A DNA stretch of 33,964 nucleotides from Piscirickettsia salmonis LF-89 = ATCC VR-1361 (GTDB lineage Bacteria > Pseudomonadota > Gammaproteobacteria > Piscirickettsiales > Piscirickettsiaceae): assembly GCF_000297215.2 (NCBI RefSeq), contig NZ_AMFF02000098.1, positions 1-33,964 on the forward strand, in the 5' to 3' direction. Below, in pieces: positions 10,610-18,808 of the stretch. Numbering within the stretch: position 1 is the stretch's first letter; each line of letters begins with the position of its first letter. Position numbers and translations under genes: made by a program. The notes beneath the pieces were generated by a model. It searched no databases and had not been told where the DNA came from. It was given only the letters and a program-made list of their open reading frames with translations.

Positions 10610-11977
10610 TTAAGTCATATTTGCAACGCTTGCAGCCTTCTTTTTACTATGACTAGACCAGGTTAGTGATAAAAAGAAAATCGCTAAAATGCACGCTGCA
10701 ACTAGCATGATAAAACCACCACGCCAACCTAAATACTGCACAATATACCCCATTAACGCATTAGCGAGGACTGCCCCTCCCAAATAACCAAATAGCCCAG
10801 TTAATCCTGCTGCTGTTCCCGCCGCTTTTTTCGGCACTAAATCCAACGCCTGAACACCAATCAGCATCACCGGCCCATAAATCAAAAAACCAATTGCAAT
10901 CAAAGCTAGGCTATCAACCCATGGATGCCCTGCCGGAGAGAGCCAATACACTAAAACCGCCCCGACAACCCCTAACATATACAAAATTGCTGCAGGTGCA
11001 CGCTGCCCACGAAACACCTTATCACTAAGCCAGCCACAAACGATCGTCCCAGGAATACCCGCATATTCATACAGAAAATACGCCCAATTAGATTCTTTAT
11101 GGTCAAACCCCTTCGCTTCTGTTAAATAGGTTGGCGCCCAATCAATCACCCCATAACGCACTAGATAAACAAAGACATTTGCCAGCGCGATATACCATAA
11201 CAACTTATTGTTTAGCACATATTTAAACAAAATTTCCCGCGTTGTCAGCTCGCGCTCATGATCATAATTATGCTCATTATGTTGAGCTACTGCAGGACAG
11301 TCATTATTATAAACTTCAATTGGCGGCAAACCCACAGATTGCGGTGTGTCTCGTAAGGAAAAAAATACAAAAATGGCAACTACAATGGCAATCAAAGCTG
11401 GAAAGTAAAACAAGCTTTGCCAAGCAGAAAAAAGAGCCAGCCCCATAATTGCCAAAGGGCCAATCAAACCACCCCCAACATTATGAGCGACATTCCAGAT
11501 GGACATCTTCGTGCCACGCTCACCAACTGAGAACCAGTGTACCATCGTACGTCCACAGGCAGGCCAACCCATGCCTTGAAACCAACCATTTAAAAACATC
11601 AAACAAAACATCAAAGGAATGCTAGACATCGAAATTGATGCTGCACCAAAAAATAGATTAATCAACGCCGAAAGCAATAAGCCAACGGTTAAAAAAGTAC
11701 GTGGATTGCTTCGATCTGAGATGGTTCCCATCACAAACTTACTCAAACCATAGGCAATAGAAACCGCAGCCAAGACTAATCCTAAATCCCCTTTGTCAAA
11801 ACCTTGCTGCTGTAAATAAGGAATAGCCAAAGAAAAATTTTTGCGGACAAGGTAATAACCAGCATAACCAATAAAAATACCTAAAAAAACCTGAAACCGA
11901 TAACGCTTATAAGCACTGTCTACTGTCTCTTTTGGTAAAGGGGCACGATGGCGTGCTGGCTTAAAAATATTGAACAT
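10610..11977 (-). CDS. glpT: Glycerol-3-phosphate:phosphate antiporter GlpT
   Basis: This 455-residue MFS transporter of the organophosphate:phosphate antiporter family imports sn-glycerol-3-phosphate in exchange for phosphate. The sequence tracks E. coli GlpT closely, with the start FNIFKPA and [34 protein letters not shown] and [12 protein letters not shown] follow. The two phosphate-binding arginines are in RKNF (E. coli R45) and [11 protein letters not shown] (E. coli R269). I prefer the ATG at 11977 over the GTG at 11983, because it restores the family N-terminus and sits after AGGG. It diverges from a secreted GDPD across 330 bp that contain a strong inverted repeat. Divergent placement of glpT and a glycerophosphodiesterase makes functional sense. 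Confidence 0.95.
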   Translation of the reverse strand: MFNIFKPARHRAPLPKETVDSAYKRYRFQVFLGIFIGYAGYYLVRKNFSLAIPYLQQQGFDKGDLGLVLAAVSIAYGLSKFVMGTISDRSNPRTFLTVGLLLSALINLFFGAASISMSSIPLMFCLMFLNGWFQGMGWPACGRTMVHWFSVGERGTKMSIWNVAHNVGGGLIGPLAIMGLALFSAWQSLFYFPALIAIVVAIFVFFSLRDTPQSVGLPPIEVYNNDCPAVAQHNEHNYDHERELTTREILFKYVLNNKLLWYIALANVFVYLVRYGVIDWAPTYLTEAKGFDHKESNWAYFLYEYAGIPGTIVCGWLSDKVFRGQRAPAAILYMLGVVGAVLVYWLSPAGHPWVDSLALIAIGFLIYGPVMLIGVQALDLVPKKAAGTAAGLTGLFGYLGGAVLANALMGYIVQYLGWRGGFIMLVAACILAIFFLSLTWSSHSKKKAASVANMT

Positions 11978-11983
11978 ACTCAC

Positions 11984-12307
11984 CCTACTTATAATTACTC
12001 AAAACCTAGCTTAATTAAGCACTAATCGGCAATGCTAATGCTATGGAGTATTTTCACTAAAATTAATACAGTTTGCCGATTATACATAAAAATTATTAGA
12101 AATCATTCGATTTATAATAAGTATTTGTAATGTATTTCATTCATAATTAATCACAGTCAATAATATTTCGTTAAATTATCGAAAACAAACATTATTGTAT
12201 TGACAAAAAGAAACAATAAAATTAAAACAATGAGGCTTGCTTATCCCTAGACCTGCGTCACAGCAATAGCATGTGCCCGAGCTAAATTAAAACACCGAGG
12301 AAAATGA
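11984..12307. promoter_or_regulatory. Divergent glpT/glpQ-like control region
   Basis: This very AT-rich intergenic region has three visible elements: a perfect 12-bp palindrome GCTTAATTAAGC at 12009-12020; a 9-bp inverted repeat AATCGGCAA (12024-12032) / TTGCCGATT (12073-12081); and a minus-strand TATAAT (12079-12084) overlapping the second arm, a possible glpT -10. No good -35 accompanies that -10. The regulator is unknown. Confidence 0.5.
12200..12228 (+). promoter_or_regulatory. Candidate sigma70 promoter of the GDPD gene
   Basis: A perfect TTGACA (12200-12205) is followed after 17 nt by TAAAAC (12223-12228, 4 of 6). It lies 80 bp before the ATG of the glycerophosphodiesterase gene. The AT-rich setting lowers confidence. 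Confidence 0.45.
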
Positions 12308-13330
12308 ATGAAAAAAATAATCCATTCTTTATTAGTCACAGCAACCACACTAACAACTCTAAGCTTTAATGCACACGCCGTAGACATTTATGGTCACCGC
12401 GGTGCGCGCGGTCTTTCGCCTGAAAACACCATCCCCGCCTATAACACAGCTCTACGCCTTGGCGTTAACTATGTTGACATGGATATTACCATGACCAAAG
12501 ATGGCGTCCTCGTTGTCAACCATGACTTAAACCTTAATCCAAACACAACGAAAAACAATAAAGGGCAATGGGTCTCTAAAAAAAACTCGCTTTTCATCAA
12601 TACATTGACACTCAAACAGCTGCAACACTATGACGTTGGCACGATAAAACCTGGGACGCCCTATAGCACGCTCTTCAGTCAACAATACCCAGTCCAGCAC
12701 ACCAAAATCCCAACATTAAAATATGTAGTTCAATACGTCAAAGCAATTGCTGGCGAGAAGGTCGGCTTTCAAGTTGAAATTAAAACAGACCCAGCACATC
12801 CACACCAATCAGCCACACCCAAGCAGTTTGCAACAGCACTGGCTAAATTACTTAAAGCAGAGGGCATTACTGATAGAACAGAAGTTCAAGCCTTTGATTG
12901 GCCCTGCTTAATTGCTCTACAAAAAATCAATCCAAACATTAAAACCGCTTACCTTACAGAGGCCGCCAGCAATAAGCAAATGACCTCTGATAACCCAAAA
13001 ATCGCGGGATTATGGACAGGTGGCCACCTCTTAAAAAACTACAATAACTCCATTCCAAAAATGATCCATGCTTTAGGTGGTAAGTTATGGGATCCAGAAG
13101 ATCGTGAACTCACTAAACCATCCCTAGAAGAAGCGCATAAGCTTGGCTTAAAAGTCGTTGTCTGGAGTGATCCAGTCGCAACAGGCCAAGCCTTTGATAA
13201 CAAAATGATGGAAAAGATGATTTCTTGGGGAGTCGACGGCATTATTACTGATCGCCCAGACCAATTACGTGGGCTCATTGCAGCACGAGGCTTTAACCTC
13301 CCTCAAGGCTTTATAATCAACAACACTTAA
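12308..13330 (+). CDS. glpQ: Exported glycerophosphodiester phosphodiesterase
   Basis: This 340-residue protein has a clear signal peptide (residues 1-24, ending FNAHA) followed by a GDPD TIM-barrel. Catalytic and metal motifs are HRGARGLSPENT (H30, R31, E39), VDMDITMTKDG (57-65), VVNHD with H72, and QVEIKTD with E157. The enzyme hydrolyses deacylated phospholipids to glycerol-3-phosphate plus an alcohol, here outside the cytoplasm. In many GDPDs the first metal ligand of the second motif is Glu (ExD); here it is Asp57 (DMD). It is divergent from glpT, which would import the product. The symbol is by function; the sequence is not a close copy of E. coli GlpQ. GAGG lies 7 nt before the ATG. 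Confidence 0.88.
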   Translation: MKKIIHSLLVTATTLTTLSFNAHAVDIYGHRGARGLSPENTIPAYNTALRLGVNYVDMDITMTKDGVLVVNHDLNLNPNTTKNNKGQWVSKKNSLFINTLTLKQLQHYDVGTIKPGTPYSTLFSQQYPVQHTKIPTLKYVVQYVKAIAGEKVGFQVEIKTDPAHPHQSATPKQFATALAKLLKAEGITDRTEVQAFDWPCLIALQKINPNIKTAYLTEAASNKQMTSDNPKIAGLWTGGHLLKNYNNSIPKMIHALGGKLWDPEDRELTKPSLEEAHKLGLKVVVWSDPVATGQAFDNKMMEKMISWGVDGIITDRPDQLRGLIAARGFNLPQGFIINNT

Positions 13331-13363
13331 ACTCCTTCTTTATTCACCAATAACTATTTAATA

Positions 13364-13396
13364 AAAGCCCCTACCATCTAAACATTTACAGGGGCT
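13364..13396 (-). terminator. Terminator after small lipoprotein gene
   Basis: AGCCCCT and AGGGGCT form a 7-bp stem with a loop of about 17 nt. On the minus strand it is followed by TTTTATT, about 25 bp past the stop at 13423. On the plus strand, downstream of the GDPD gene, no T-run follows. Confidence 0.55.
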
Positions 13397-13422
13397 GGAT
13401 TATACACTCACCGATTAATCAA

Positions 13423-13617
13423 CTAAGCAGCTGATTGAGCAAAATTTTTTCCTGCATTTGCCATAATAAACTGTCCTGTGGCAACAAAGGGCGCAACCAT
13501 ACTATTCACAATTTGTGACTTCTCCGCATGATTAAAGCTACATGCTTGCAACAAAAGCACCGCAAACAAGCACGCTCCTATTCTTACTAGCACTTTTAGA
13601 TATATGCTTTTTAACAT
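13423..13617 (-). CDS. Putative small lipoprotein
   Basis: This ORF of 64 residues (70 if read from the ATG at 13635) has a basic N-terminus, a hydrophobic stretch and a lipobox-like LLQAC at about residues 22-26. That predicts a lipid-anchored peptide with mature sequence CSFNHAEKSQIVN. The remainder has no recognisable domain. A hairpin with a U-tract follows on its strand, which supports transcription. No good Shine-Dalgarno precedes either start, so the start is uncertain. The gene may be a small lipoprotein or a chance ORF; the lipobox and terminator favour a gene. Confidence 0.5.
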   Translation of the reverse strand: MLKSIYLKVLVRIGACLFAVLLLQACSFNHAEKSQIVNSMVAPFVATGQFIMANAGKNFAQSAA

Positions 13618-13852
13618 AAAAATTAAATTACACATCTAGACCACAACACAACAGACTATACACCAGCTCTTAGCACGAACAAAGAAACCGTCAATTTAAA
13701 TTTGAAATACATCATAAAAAACAAAAGCTCATGAAAATTCATTATTGCAAAAATAATAAGACTTGTGGTTATATAAGTTGATTATTAGCTGCATATTGAG
13801 CCCATATTTTGAATTTTAACTAACTTACATTTAAAAACCTATAGGAGATTAT

Positions 13853-15328
13853 ATGAATCAGGATAATAAGATTGGGCTATTTTCAGTGATTGTCATCGCA
13901 GTCACCTCAATGATTGGTTCAGGCTGGCTATTTTCAGCACAGCTTAACGCCCAGCTGGCAGGAAACTATGCATTTATTGCCTGGATCATTGCCGCTGCAG
14001 TTGCAATTATTGTTGGGCTGTGCTTTTCTCGGCTCTGCATTCTTTTTCCCGAAAGAGGCATTAATGCAAAGTGCACATCAATCAGTCATGGTAAAGACTT
14101 TGGTATGATTTTTGCCTTTGCCATCTGGTTTGGACTTCTCGCGATGATCCCCACAGAAGCACAAGCAACAACGCAATATCTCAGCCCTTTTATCAAATTT
14201 GTCACATTATATCAAAACGATGCCCTAACCATCACAGGCAAATTTGCTGCACTAGTTATCCTTCTGGTTTATTTTATCATTAACTACTTTGGCATCACTC
14301 TACTTGCTAAAGTCAATAATATATCCACAGTATTTAAAGTCTCTATTCCTCTTTTAACAATCATCATCTTGCTTGCTGCTCACTTTGATACAACAAACTT
14401 TAACCTAAGTGCTAATGCCAATGAATACACTCTAAAAACAGTTAAAACTGCTTTAATTGGCGCTGGCCTAATTTATGCTTTTAACGGCTTTCAAGTCGTC
14501 GCCGCTTTTGCCAGTGAAATTAAAAATCCACAACGCAATGTACCTCTTGCAATTATTATTTCTATTCTCTTTACGCTTGGCATCTATATGCTGTTACAGC
14601 TTGCCTTTATGGGAGCAATTCCAACAGAGATTGCAATAAAAGGCTGGTCTCAATTAAATTTTAACAGCCCATTGGTCAATTTAACCATGCTACTGGGCCT
14701 TAATTTTATTGTTATTGCCTTAATTGCTGACTCTATTGTCAGCCCATCAATTACCGGTATGACCTACTTAGGTGCCTGTTCAAGAATGCTCTATGCCATG
14801 GCAGAACAAGGCCAAATGCCACGCTGGATTGCTAAGCTGTGCCCAAAGCATAACCTTAGCAAACGCTCTCTTATTCTTAATTTTATTATTTCTGCCATTA
14901 TCCTATTTAATAGCTCAAGTTGGGCCGCCCTGATGGTCCTTACCACTGCCTTTAATATTCTCGGCTACATTGGTGCACCGCTGGCTCTAGGCGTGCTGGA
15001 TAAAAAACGGCGTTTTTTTTATGGTGTTGTCTTTGTCATGCTCGGGCTATTGCTAAGCACGTTAAACACTCAAGACTTTATTCTCAGTAACTTAGCCATT
15101 TCGGTCATGATGGTCATTTATGCTGGAGTTCAACTCAAAAATGGCAAACGCTTTAACCTGAGAAGTTTTTCCTTTATCGCTTATTTATGGATCTTAATGC
15201 TTGTTGCTCACCTTAACTGGGCGGTTGTTATTCTTGCCTTCGCATTCTTCTTTTATGCCACCGGAGAAAAATTTACTCAACAATCAAAGATTCTTAATCC
15301 TCCAGAAGCAAAATTTACCAGCGCGTAA
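13853..15328 (+). CDS. APC-family amino-acid permease
   Basis: This 491-residue inner-membrane transporter has about 12 predicted spans. The N-terminus, KIGLFSVIVIAVTSMIGSGWLFS (residues 6-28), is the first-helix substrate motif of the amino acid-polyamine-organocation superfamily (GSG in an unwound helix). FNGFQVVAAFASEIKNPQRNVPLAI (about 220-244) is the conserved sixth-helix and loop motif. The substrate cannot be read. The ATG has AGGAGA upstream at ideal distance. It stands alone between the GDPD and EEP genes. A hairpin without a U-run follows (15356-15382). Amino-acid uptake fits a nutrient-dependent host-associated lifestyle, but this is inference. Confidence 0.85.
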   Translation: MNQDNKIGLFSVIVIAVTSMIGSGWLFSAQLNAQLAGNYAFIAWIIAAAVAIIVGLCFSRLCILFPERGINAKCTSISHGKDFGMIFAFAIWFGLLAMIPTEAQATTQYLSPFIKFVTLYQNDALTITGKFAALVILLVYFIINYFGITLLAKVNNISTVFKVSIPLLTIIILLAAHFDTTNFNLSANANEYTLKTVKTALIGAGLIYAFNGFQVVAAFASEIKNPQRNVPLAIIISILFTLGIYMLLQLAFMGAIPTEIAIKGWSQLNFNSPLVNLTMLLGLNFIVIALIADSIVSPSITGMTYLGACSRMLYAMAEQGQMPRWIAKLCPKHNLSKRSLILNFIISAIILFNSSSWAALMVLTTAFNILGYIGAPLALGVLDKKRRFFYGVVFVMLGLLLSTLNTQDFILSNLAISVMMVIYAGVQLKNGKRFNLRSFSFIAYLWILMLVAHLNWAVVILAFAFFFYATGEKFTQQSKILNPPEAKFTSA

Positions 15329-15355
15329 TACACAAACACTCAAACTCGAATTCAG

Positions 15356-15382
15356 GCAGCGTTAAAAAATAATAAACGCTGC
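15356..15382 (+). terminator. Hairpin after permease gene, no U-tract
   Basis: GCAGCGTT and AACGCTGC form an 8-bp perfect stem around an 11-nt A/T loop, 28 bp after the permease stop. The usual run of T is missing downstream, so it may be a weak or Rho-assisted terminator or a 3' stabilising hairpin. Confidence 0.4.
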
Positions 15383-15493
15383 GCTTAGATTAAAATTAAC
15401 CAAACATTAATAATTAATAAAGTTTTTAGTTAGTTATAAACATTAAATTTACATAAATAATTAATCCAACTAAATTAATCAGGGTATCGCCTA

Positions 15494-16441
15494 ATGTTCA
15501 AGTACCTACTTATTTTTCTTAGCCTTTTTTCTTGCCTGACCACTCTGTTTGCTATTGACCTTCAAATCATAACCTACAATGTCAATCTATTACCTAATAT
15601 TCCAATCAGTTCGCTGACTAAAAATTTAAACCGCCCCTTTCAACGCGCCAAACTGATTCCAGAACATTTAAAAACTGCAGATATCGTTGCACTCCAAGAA
15701 GCCGTTGACCCAATCATGCGCCTAATGATTAGCAACAGAATGAAAGATCTTGGCTTTACTTACAAAACACCTGTTGTCGGCTCACCCTGGTGCCACCCCT
15801 TACACCCGGCGCTACTGAATGGTGGTGTGATTATTTATAGCAAATATAAATTTGTAGGCTCCCCACAACAATTAATTTACCCACGCTCAACAGGTTGGGA
15901 AAGCATTTCTAATAAAGGAGCTATGTACGTTCCAATTGAAAAAGACGGTGTTATCTTTAATATTTTTGCGACCCACACTCAAAGCGTCAGTACTGGCACA
16001 GAAAAAGCGCCGAAACAAATGATTAAATTACATGACCAAATTAATCACTTAGCAACATTTATCAGCAACTTAAATATTCCAGCAAACCAGCCTATACTCG
16101 TCCTCGGTGATTTTAATAGTAACAGCGGCAATATTCACCAACAGGATAAAAGCCAATATCCTCTCTATCTAGATCTAATTAATACGTTAAATGCACAACT
16201 CGCAACACCCTATAGTACAGATAGCCTTCCCTACAGCTATGATACAGTGACAAACTCAATGGCTACAGACCAAGGGCCACAAGAAACACTGGATTACATT
16301 TTTTGCTTAAAAAGCCACCCCTGCCCAAGCACAGGTAGCACAACAATTTTCAAGATTACAGATAGTAGCTTAGGTAATAAACCTGACTTATCAGACCACT
16401 ATCCAATCCAAGCACAGTTGCATTATGATCTATCACAATAG
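15494..16441 (+). CDS. Secreted EEP hydrolase, sphingomyelinase-like
   Basis: This 315-residue exported member of the endonuclease/exonuclease/phosphatase superfamily most resembles bacterial neutral sphingomyelinase/phospholipase C. A signal peptide covers about residues 1-20 (LFSCLTTLFA). The EEP catalytic set is complete: N29 (ITYNV), E69 (ALQEAVD), H161 (FATHTQS), D206/N208 (VLGDFNSN), D267 (ETLDYIF) and D301/H302 (LSDHYPIQ). Magnesium-dependent phosphodiester cleavage is expected. Sphingomyelin is the likely substrate given secretion and motif spacing, but a nuclease or another phosphodiesterase is possible. AGGG lies 9 nt before the ATG. It lies near the GDPD and glpT, which suggests lipid attack and salvage. 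Confidence 0.75.
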   Translation: MFKYLLIFLSLFSCLTTLFAIDLQIITYNVNLLPNIPISSLTKNLNRPFQRAKLIPEHLKTADIVALQEAVDPIMRLMISNRMKDLGFTYKTPVVGSPWCHPLHPALLNGGVIIYSKYKFVGSPQQLIYPRSTGWESISNKGAMYVPIEKDGVIFNIFATHTQSVSTGTEKAPKQMIKLHDQINHLATFISNLNIPANQPILVLGDFNSNSGNIHQQDKSQYPLYLDLINTLNAQLATPYSTDSLPYSYDTVTNSMATDQGPQETLDYIFCLKSHPCPSTGSTTIFKITDSSLGNKPDLSDHYPIQAQLHYDLSQ

Positions 16442-16759
16442 CCTTATAATCTAAACTAAAACACAATTAAGCATTAAACCCTCTTAATGCACAGAGCTGT
16501 TTAATGACTTAAACAGCTCCAAAATATAACAAAATACAATCAATTAACTATAAAACAATTAATCCCATACACAAAATTATCAAAAATAAATAGAATCAAA
16601 TTATCAAACCAGCCAAGATTACCTCTCTACATAATAATCAAGATAAACTCTATATAAATAGCTCCTAAAAAAGCTAAAAATATAATATATCTTGACCAAA
16701 ATATAATTCATATGGCAGGATTCACATGCCTATAAACACAAAAAAAGAGTGTCGCTAAA
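16442..16759. other. 318-bp intergenic region
   Basis: Apart from the two hairpins at 16471-16519, this is AT-rich. A TATAAT at 16681-16686 could be a -10 for the following peptidase gene, but no matching -35 is seen and such hexamers are frequent in this composition. No coding signal is visible. Confidence 0.4.
16471..16519 (+). terminator. Two tandem hairpins after the EEP gene
   Basis: The first is GCATTAA/TTAATGC (7 bp, 16471-16490). The second is GAGCTGTTTAA/TTAAACAGCTC (11 bp perfect, 4-nt loop, 16494-16519). No T-run follows on either strand, so termination is plausible but not classical. Confidence 0.4.
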
Positions 16760-18319
16760 ATGAAAAATAAAATAGTATCAATGCTCATATTAGCAGCTGC
16801 TAATTTAATCACGCATGCAGCACCAAATAATATGACCATCCCGATTGAATTAACACAAGATGCATTTAACTATATTAATCCAAGCAAAATTAACGACACT
16901 GTTATCAGTGCAGCCAAAGCAAAGAAGATGCAAACCTATTTTAGGAAACAATACTTTTATCAATGGTCAAATAAGGCAAATCAGCAATATTTTTATTATG
17001 TTCCTGGCGTTGAAAGCTCTAAAAATAACATTCTTCAATTAGAGGAAAACACGATAAAGTTCTATCAGGGAAAAGTCGGCTACGATAAAAACTACCAGCT
17101 ACATAAAAACGATTGGATCGCTGCAATATCTGATAATATGAACTTAGCAAGCTTTCCTAATGTCCCCTGCCAAAACCCAAACTCATCAGACACCAACAGC
17201 TGCTTAGGCATTATTGTAAAAAACGCACAGGTCAGATCTTTACCAAGCAGTGATGCATTTTACCATGATTTCACCACACCCGGCGAAGGCTACCCTTTTG
17301 ATTACTTACAGCTGTCCGCGCTTTGGATCGGCACACCGGTGATGCTCATGCAAACGACACAGGATGGTCAATGGATTTTGATAAAAGGGCAGGGAACAAT
17401 GGGCTGGGTTCCCATAGCCAGCGTAGCTAAGGTCACCCCTAAATTTATAACGTTCTGGCAAAACGCCAAGTTTGTTACTCCATTAGAAAGAAGACAAAAC
17501 TTATTTATTAAAGAAAATAATATTGGTAGTTTAGTCATTCAAGCAGGATCAGTACTCGCCGCTCATAACAAAATCATGCAAATCCCTATGTCACCATGGG
17601 TTATATACATTCCTACTCGAGGTAAAGACGGCTACGCCAAATTAATAAATATTAAACAAAACAGGCTCAATGTTAGCCCATGGCCGATCAGCCCAACTTA
17701 TAAAAATTTTGCAAATCAAATTAATAATTTATCTGAAATGCCTTATGGCTGGGGTGGCAAAGACTTAAACAATGACTGCTCAGGGCTATTAAGGCGACTA
17801 TTTACTAGCTTCGGCATTTGGCTACCACGCTCCTCCCTGTGGCAAGCGGACTATGCTGGTAAAAAATATAGTCTATATGGACAAACTCAAGCAGAAAGAA
17901 AAGACTGGCTCATCAATCAACAGGGTCCAAGCCAACTTATTCCATTTATGTCTTTAATTAGCTTTGGAAATAGTGAAGAAAAAACCAGCCATATCGCACT
18001 GTATTTAGGAACAACACAATATAACAAAGAAAAAACAGCCATTATGTTCCATGCACCATGGGGAGTCCCCATGACCAATAATAATACCAAAGAGTCAGGA
18101 CGTGCTTTGGTCGCTCAATCGTTAATCAGCCCTGTAGGCATGGGTGATGCCCTCTTTGCAGGAGTCTCTGCTCAAGGTTGGAGCTTATCATCACTGTGGG
18201 ATAAAGTGGGCTTTAACGTGACTATACTCACTGAATCACCTAATAAGCAATTATTACAACAACAAAACGCTTTAGGTGCAGAGGCAACTAACGCAAAAGA
18301 CTACATTATTTCTAAATAA
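16760..18319 (+). CDS. Secreted SH3 / NlpC-P60 (C40) peptidase
   Basis: This 519-residue exported protein has a signal peptide (about 1-21, ending THAAP) and a long N-terminal region. SH3-like segments follow (NAQVRSLPSSDAF at about 155-167; WILIKGQGTMGWVPIASV at 205-222). The C-terminal NlpC/P60 domain has MPYGWGGKDLNNDCSG with catalytic Cys340, TSHIALYLG with His411, and FHAPWG with a third polar residue, His431. Such enzymes usually cut gamma-D-Glu-diaminopimelate or related bonds in peptidoglycan, with SH3 domains guiding substrate choice. C137 and C148 could pair in the exported protein. It could remodel the cell's own wall, attack competitors or act in a host; the sequence does not decide. 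AAAGAG precedes the ATG by about 10 nt. Confidence 0.82.
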   Translation: MKNKIVSMLILAAANLITHAAPNNMTIPIELTQDAFNYINPSKINDTVISAAKAKKMQTYFRKQYFYQWSNKANQQYFYYVPGVESSKNNILQLEENTIKFYQGKVGYDKNYQLHKNDWIAAISDNMNLASFPNVPCQNPNSSDTNSCLGIIVKNAQVRSLPSSDAFYHDFTTPGEGYPFDYLQLSALWIGTPVMLMQTTQDGQWILIKGQGTMGWVPIASVAKVTPKFITFWQNAKFVTPLERRQNLFIKENNIGSLVIQAGSVLAAHNKIMQIPMSPWVIYIPTRGKDGYAKLINIKQNRLNVSPWPISPTYKNFANQINNLSEMPYGWGGKDLNNDCSGLLRRLFTSFGIWLPRSSLWQADYAGKKYSLYGQTQAERKDWLINQQGPSQLIPFMSLISFGNSEEKTSHIALYLGTTQYNKEKTAIMFHAPWGVPMTNNNTKESGRALVAQSLISPVGMGDALFAGVSAQGWSLSSLWDKVGFNVTILTESPNKQLLQQQNALGAEATNAKDYIISK

Positions 18320-18332
18320 TAGCGACAAATCG

Positions 18333-18362
18333 GTAGGCTGGCGTTATTATCACCCAGCCTAC
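18333..18362 (+). terminator. Hairpin after C40 peptidase gene
   Basis: GTAGGCTGG and CCAGCCTAC form a perfect 9-bp stem with a 12-nt loop, 14 bp after the stop. It is followed by TCCACTCTTTTAT, a poor and delayed T-run. A weak intrinsic terminator is likely. Confidence 0.5.
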
Positions 18363-18394
18363 TCCACTCTTTTATACTGCTAAACTTTAATTAT

Positions 18395-18589
18395 TTATAA
18401 TATGGTGCCTTCACATGACAGCACTGCTCGCAAGGCTTCTTTTTGAGCTCTTTTTTGATCAAAAAATAAAGCCGGCTGATTCAGTTGTATTGACTCAGTA
18501 AAAGCAAAGCTTGCTTGTAACAATTGATGATGATTTGATGATAAGCCAAAAAAATCATCATCCTCTTCACACGGCATAAACTTTTGCAT
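18395..18589 (-). CDS. Short unknown ORF
   Basis: This is 64 residues from the ATG at 18589; the reading frame continues upstream to a GTG at 18631. The content is MPCEEDDDFFGLSSNHHQLLQ followed by a polar helix-like tail (FFDQKRAQKEALRAVL). No domain is recognised, and there is neither a signal peptide nor a membrane span. An AGGAG at about 18635 is too close to the GTG. A weak GAAG lies before the ATG. It is convergent with the peptidase gene, and composition alone gives little support. It could be a chance ORF. Confidence 0.35.
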   Translation of the reverse strand: MQKFMPCEEDDDFFGLSSNHHQLLQASFAFTESIQLNQPALFFDQKRAQKEALRAVLSCEGTIL

Positions 18590-18808
18590 AAAGTTCTTCA
18601 CGTTAACACAACAGCACGAAACATTATCCACTCCTGTATCAAAAACAAAAATTGAGCAATAGTAATCTATCTCTTGTTTTAATTTTTAGCAGATTTAAAT
18701 GCTAGCCTAGATTCAGTGACGCCTTTATTAAACATATCCACAGCATATCAAATCACTTATAATTTCTGTAAATTCAAGGAAATAATAGCAGCAAGAGGAG
18801 AACATACT

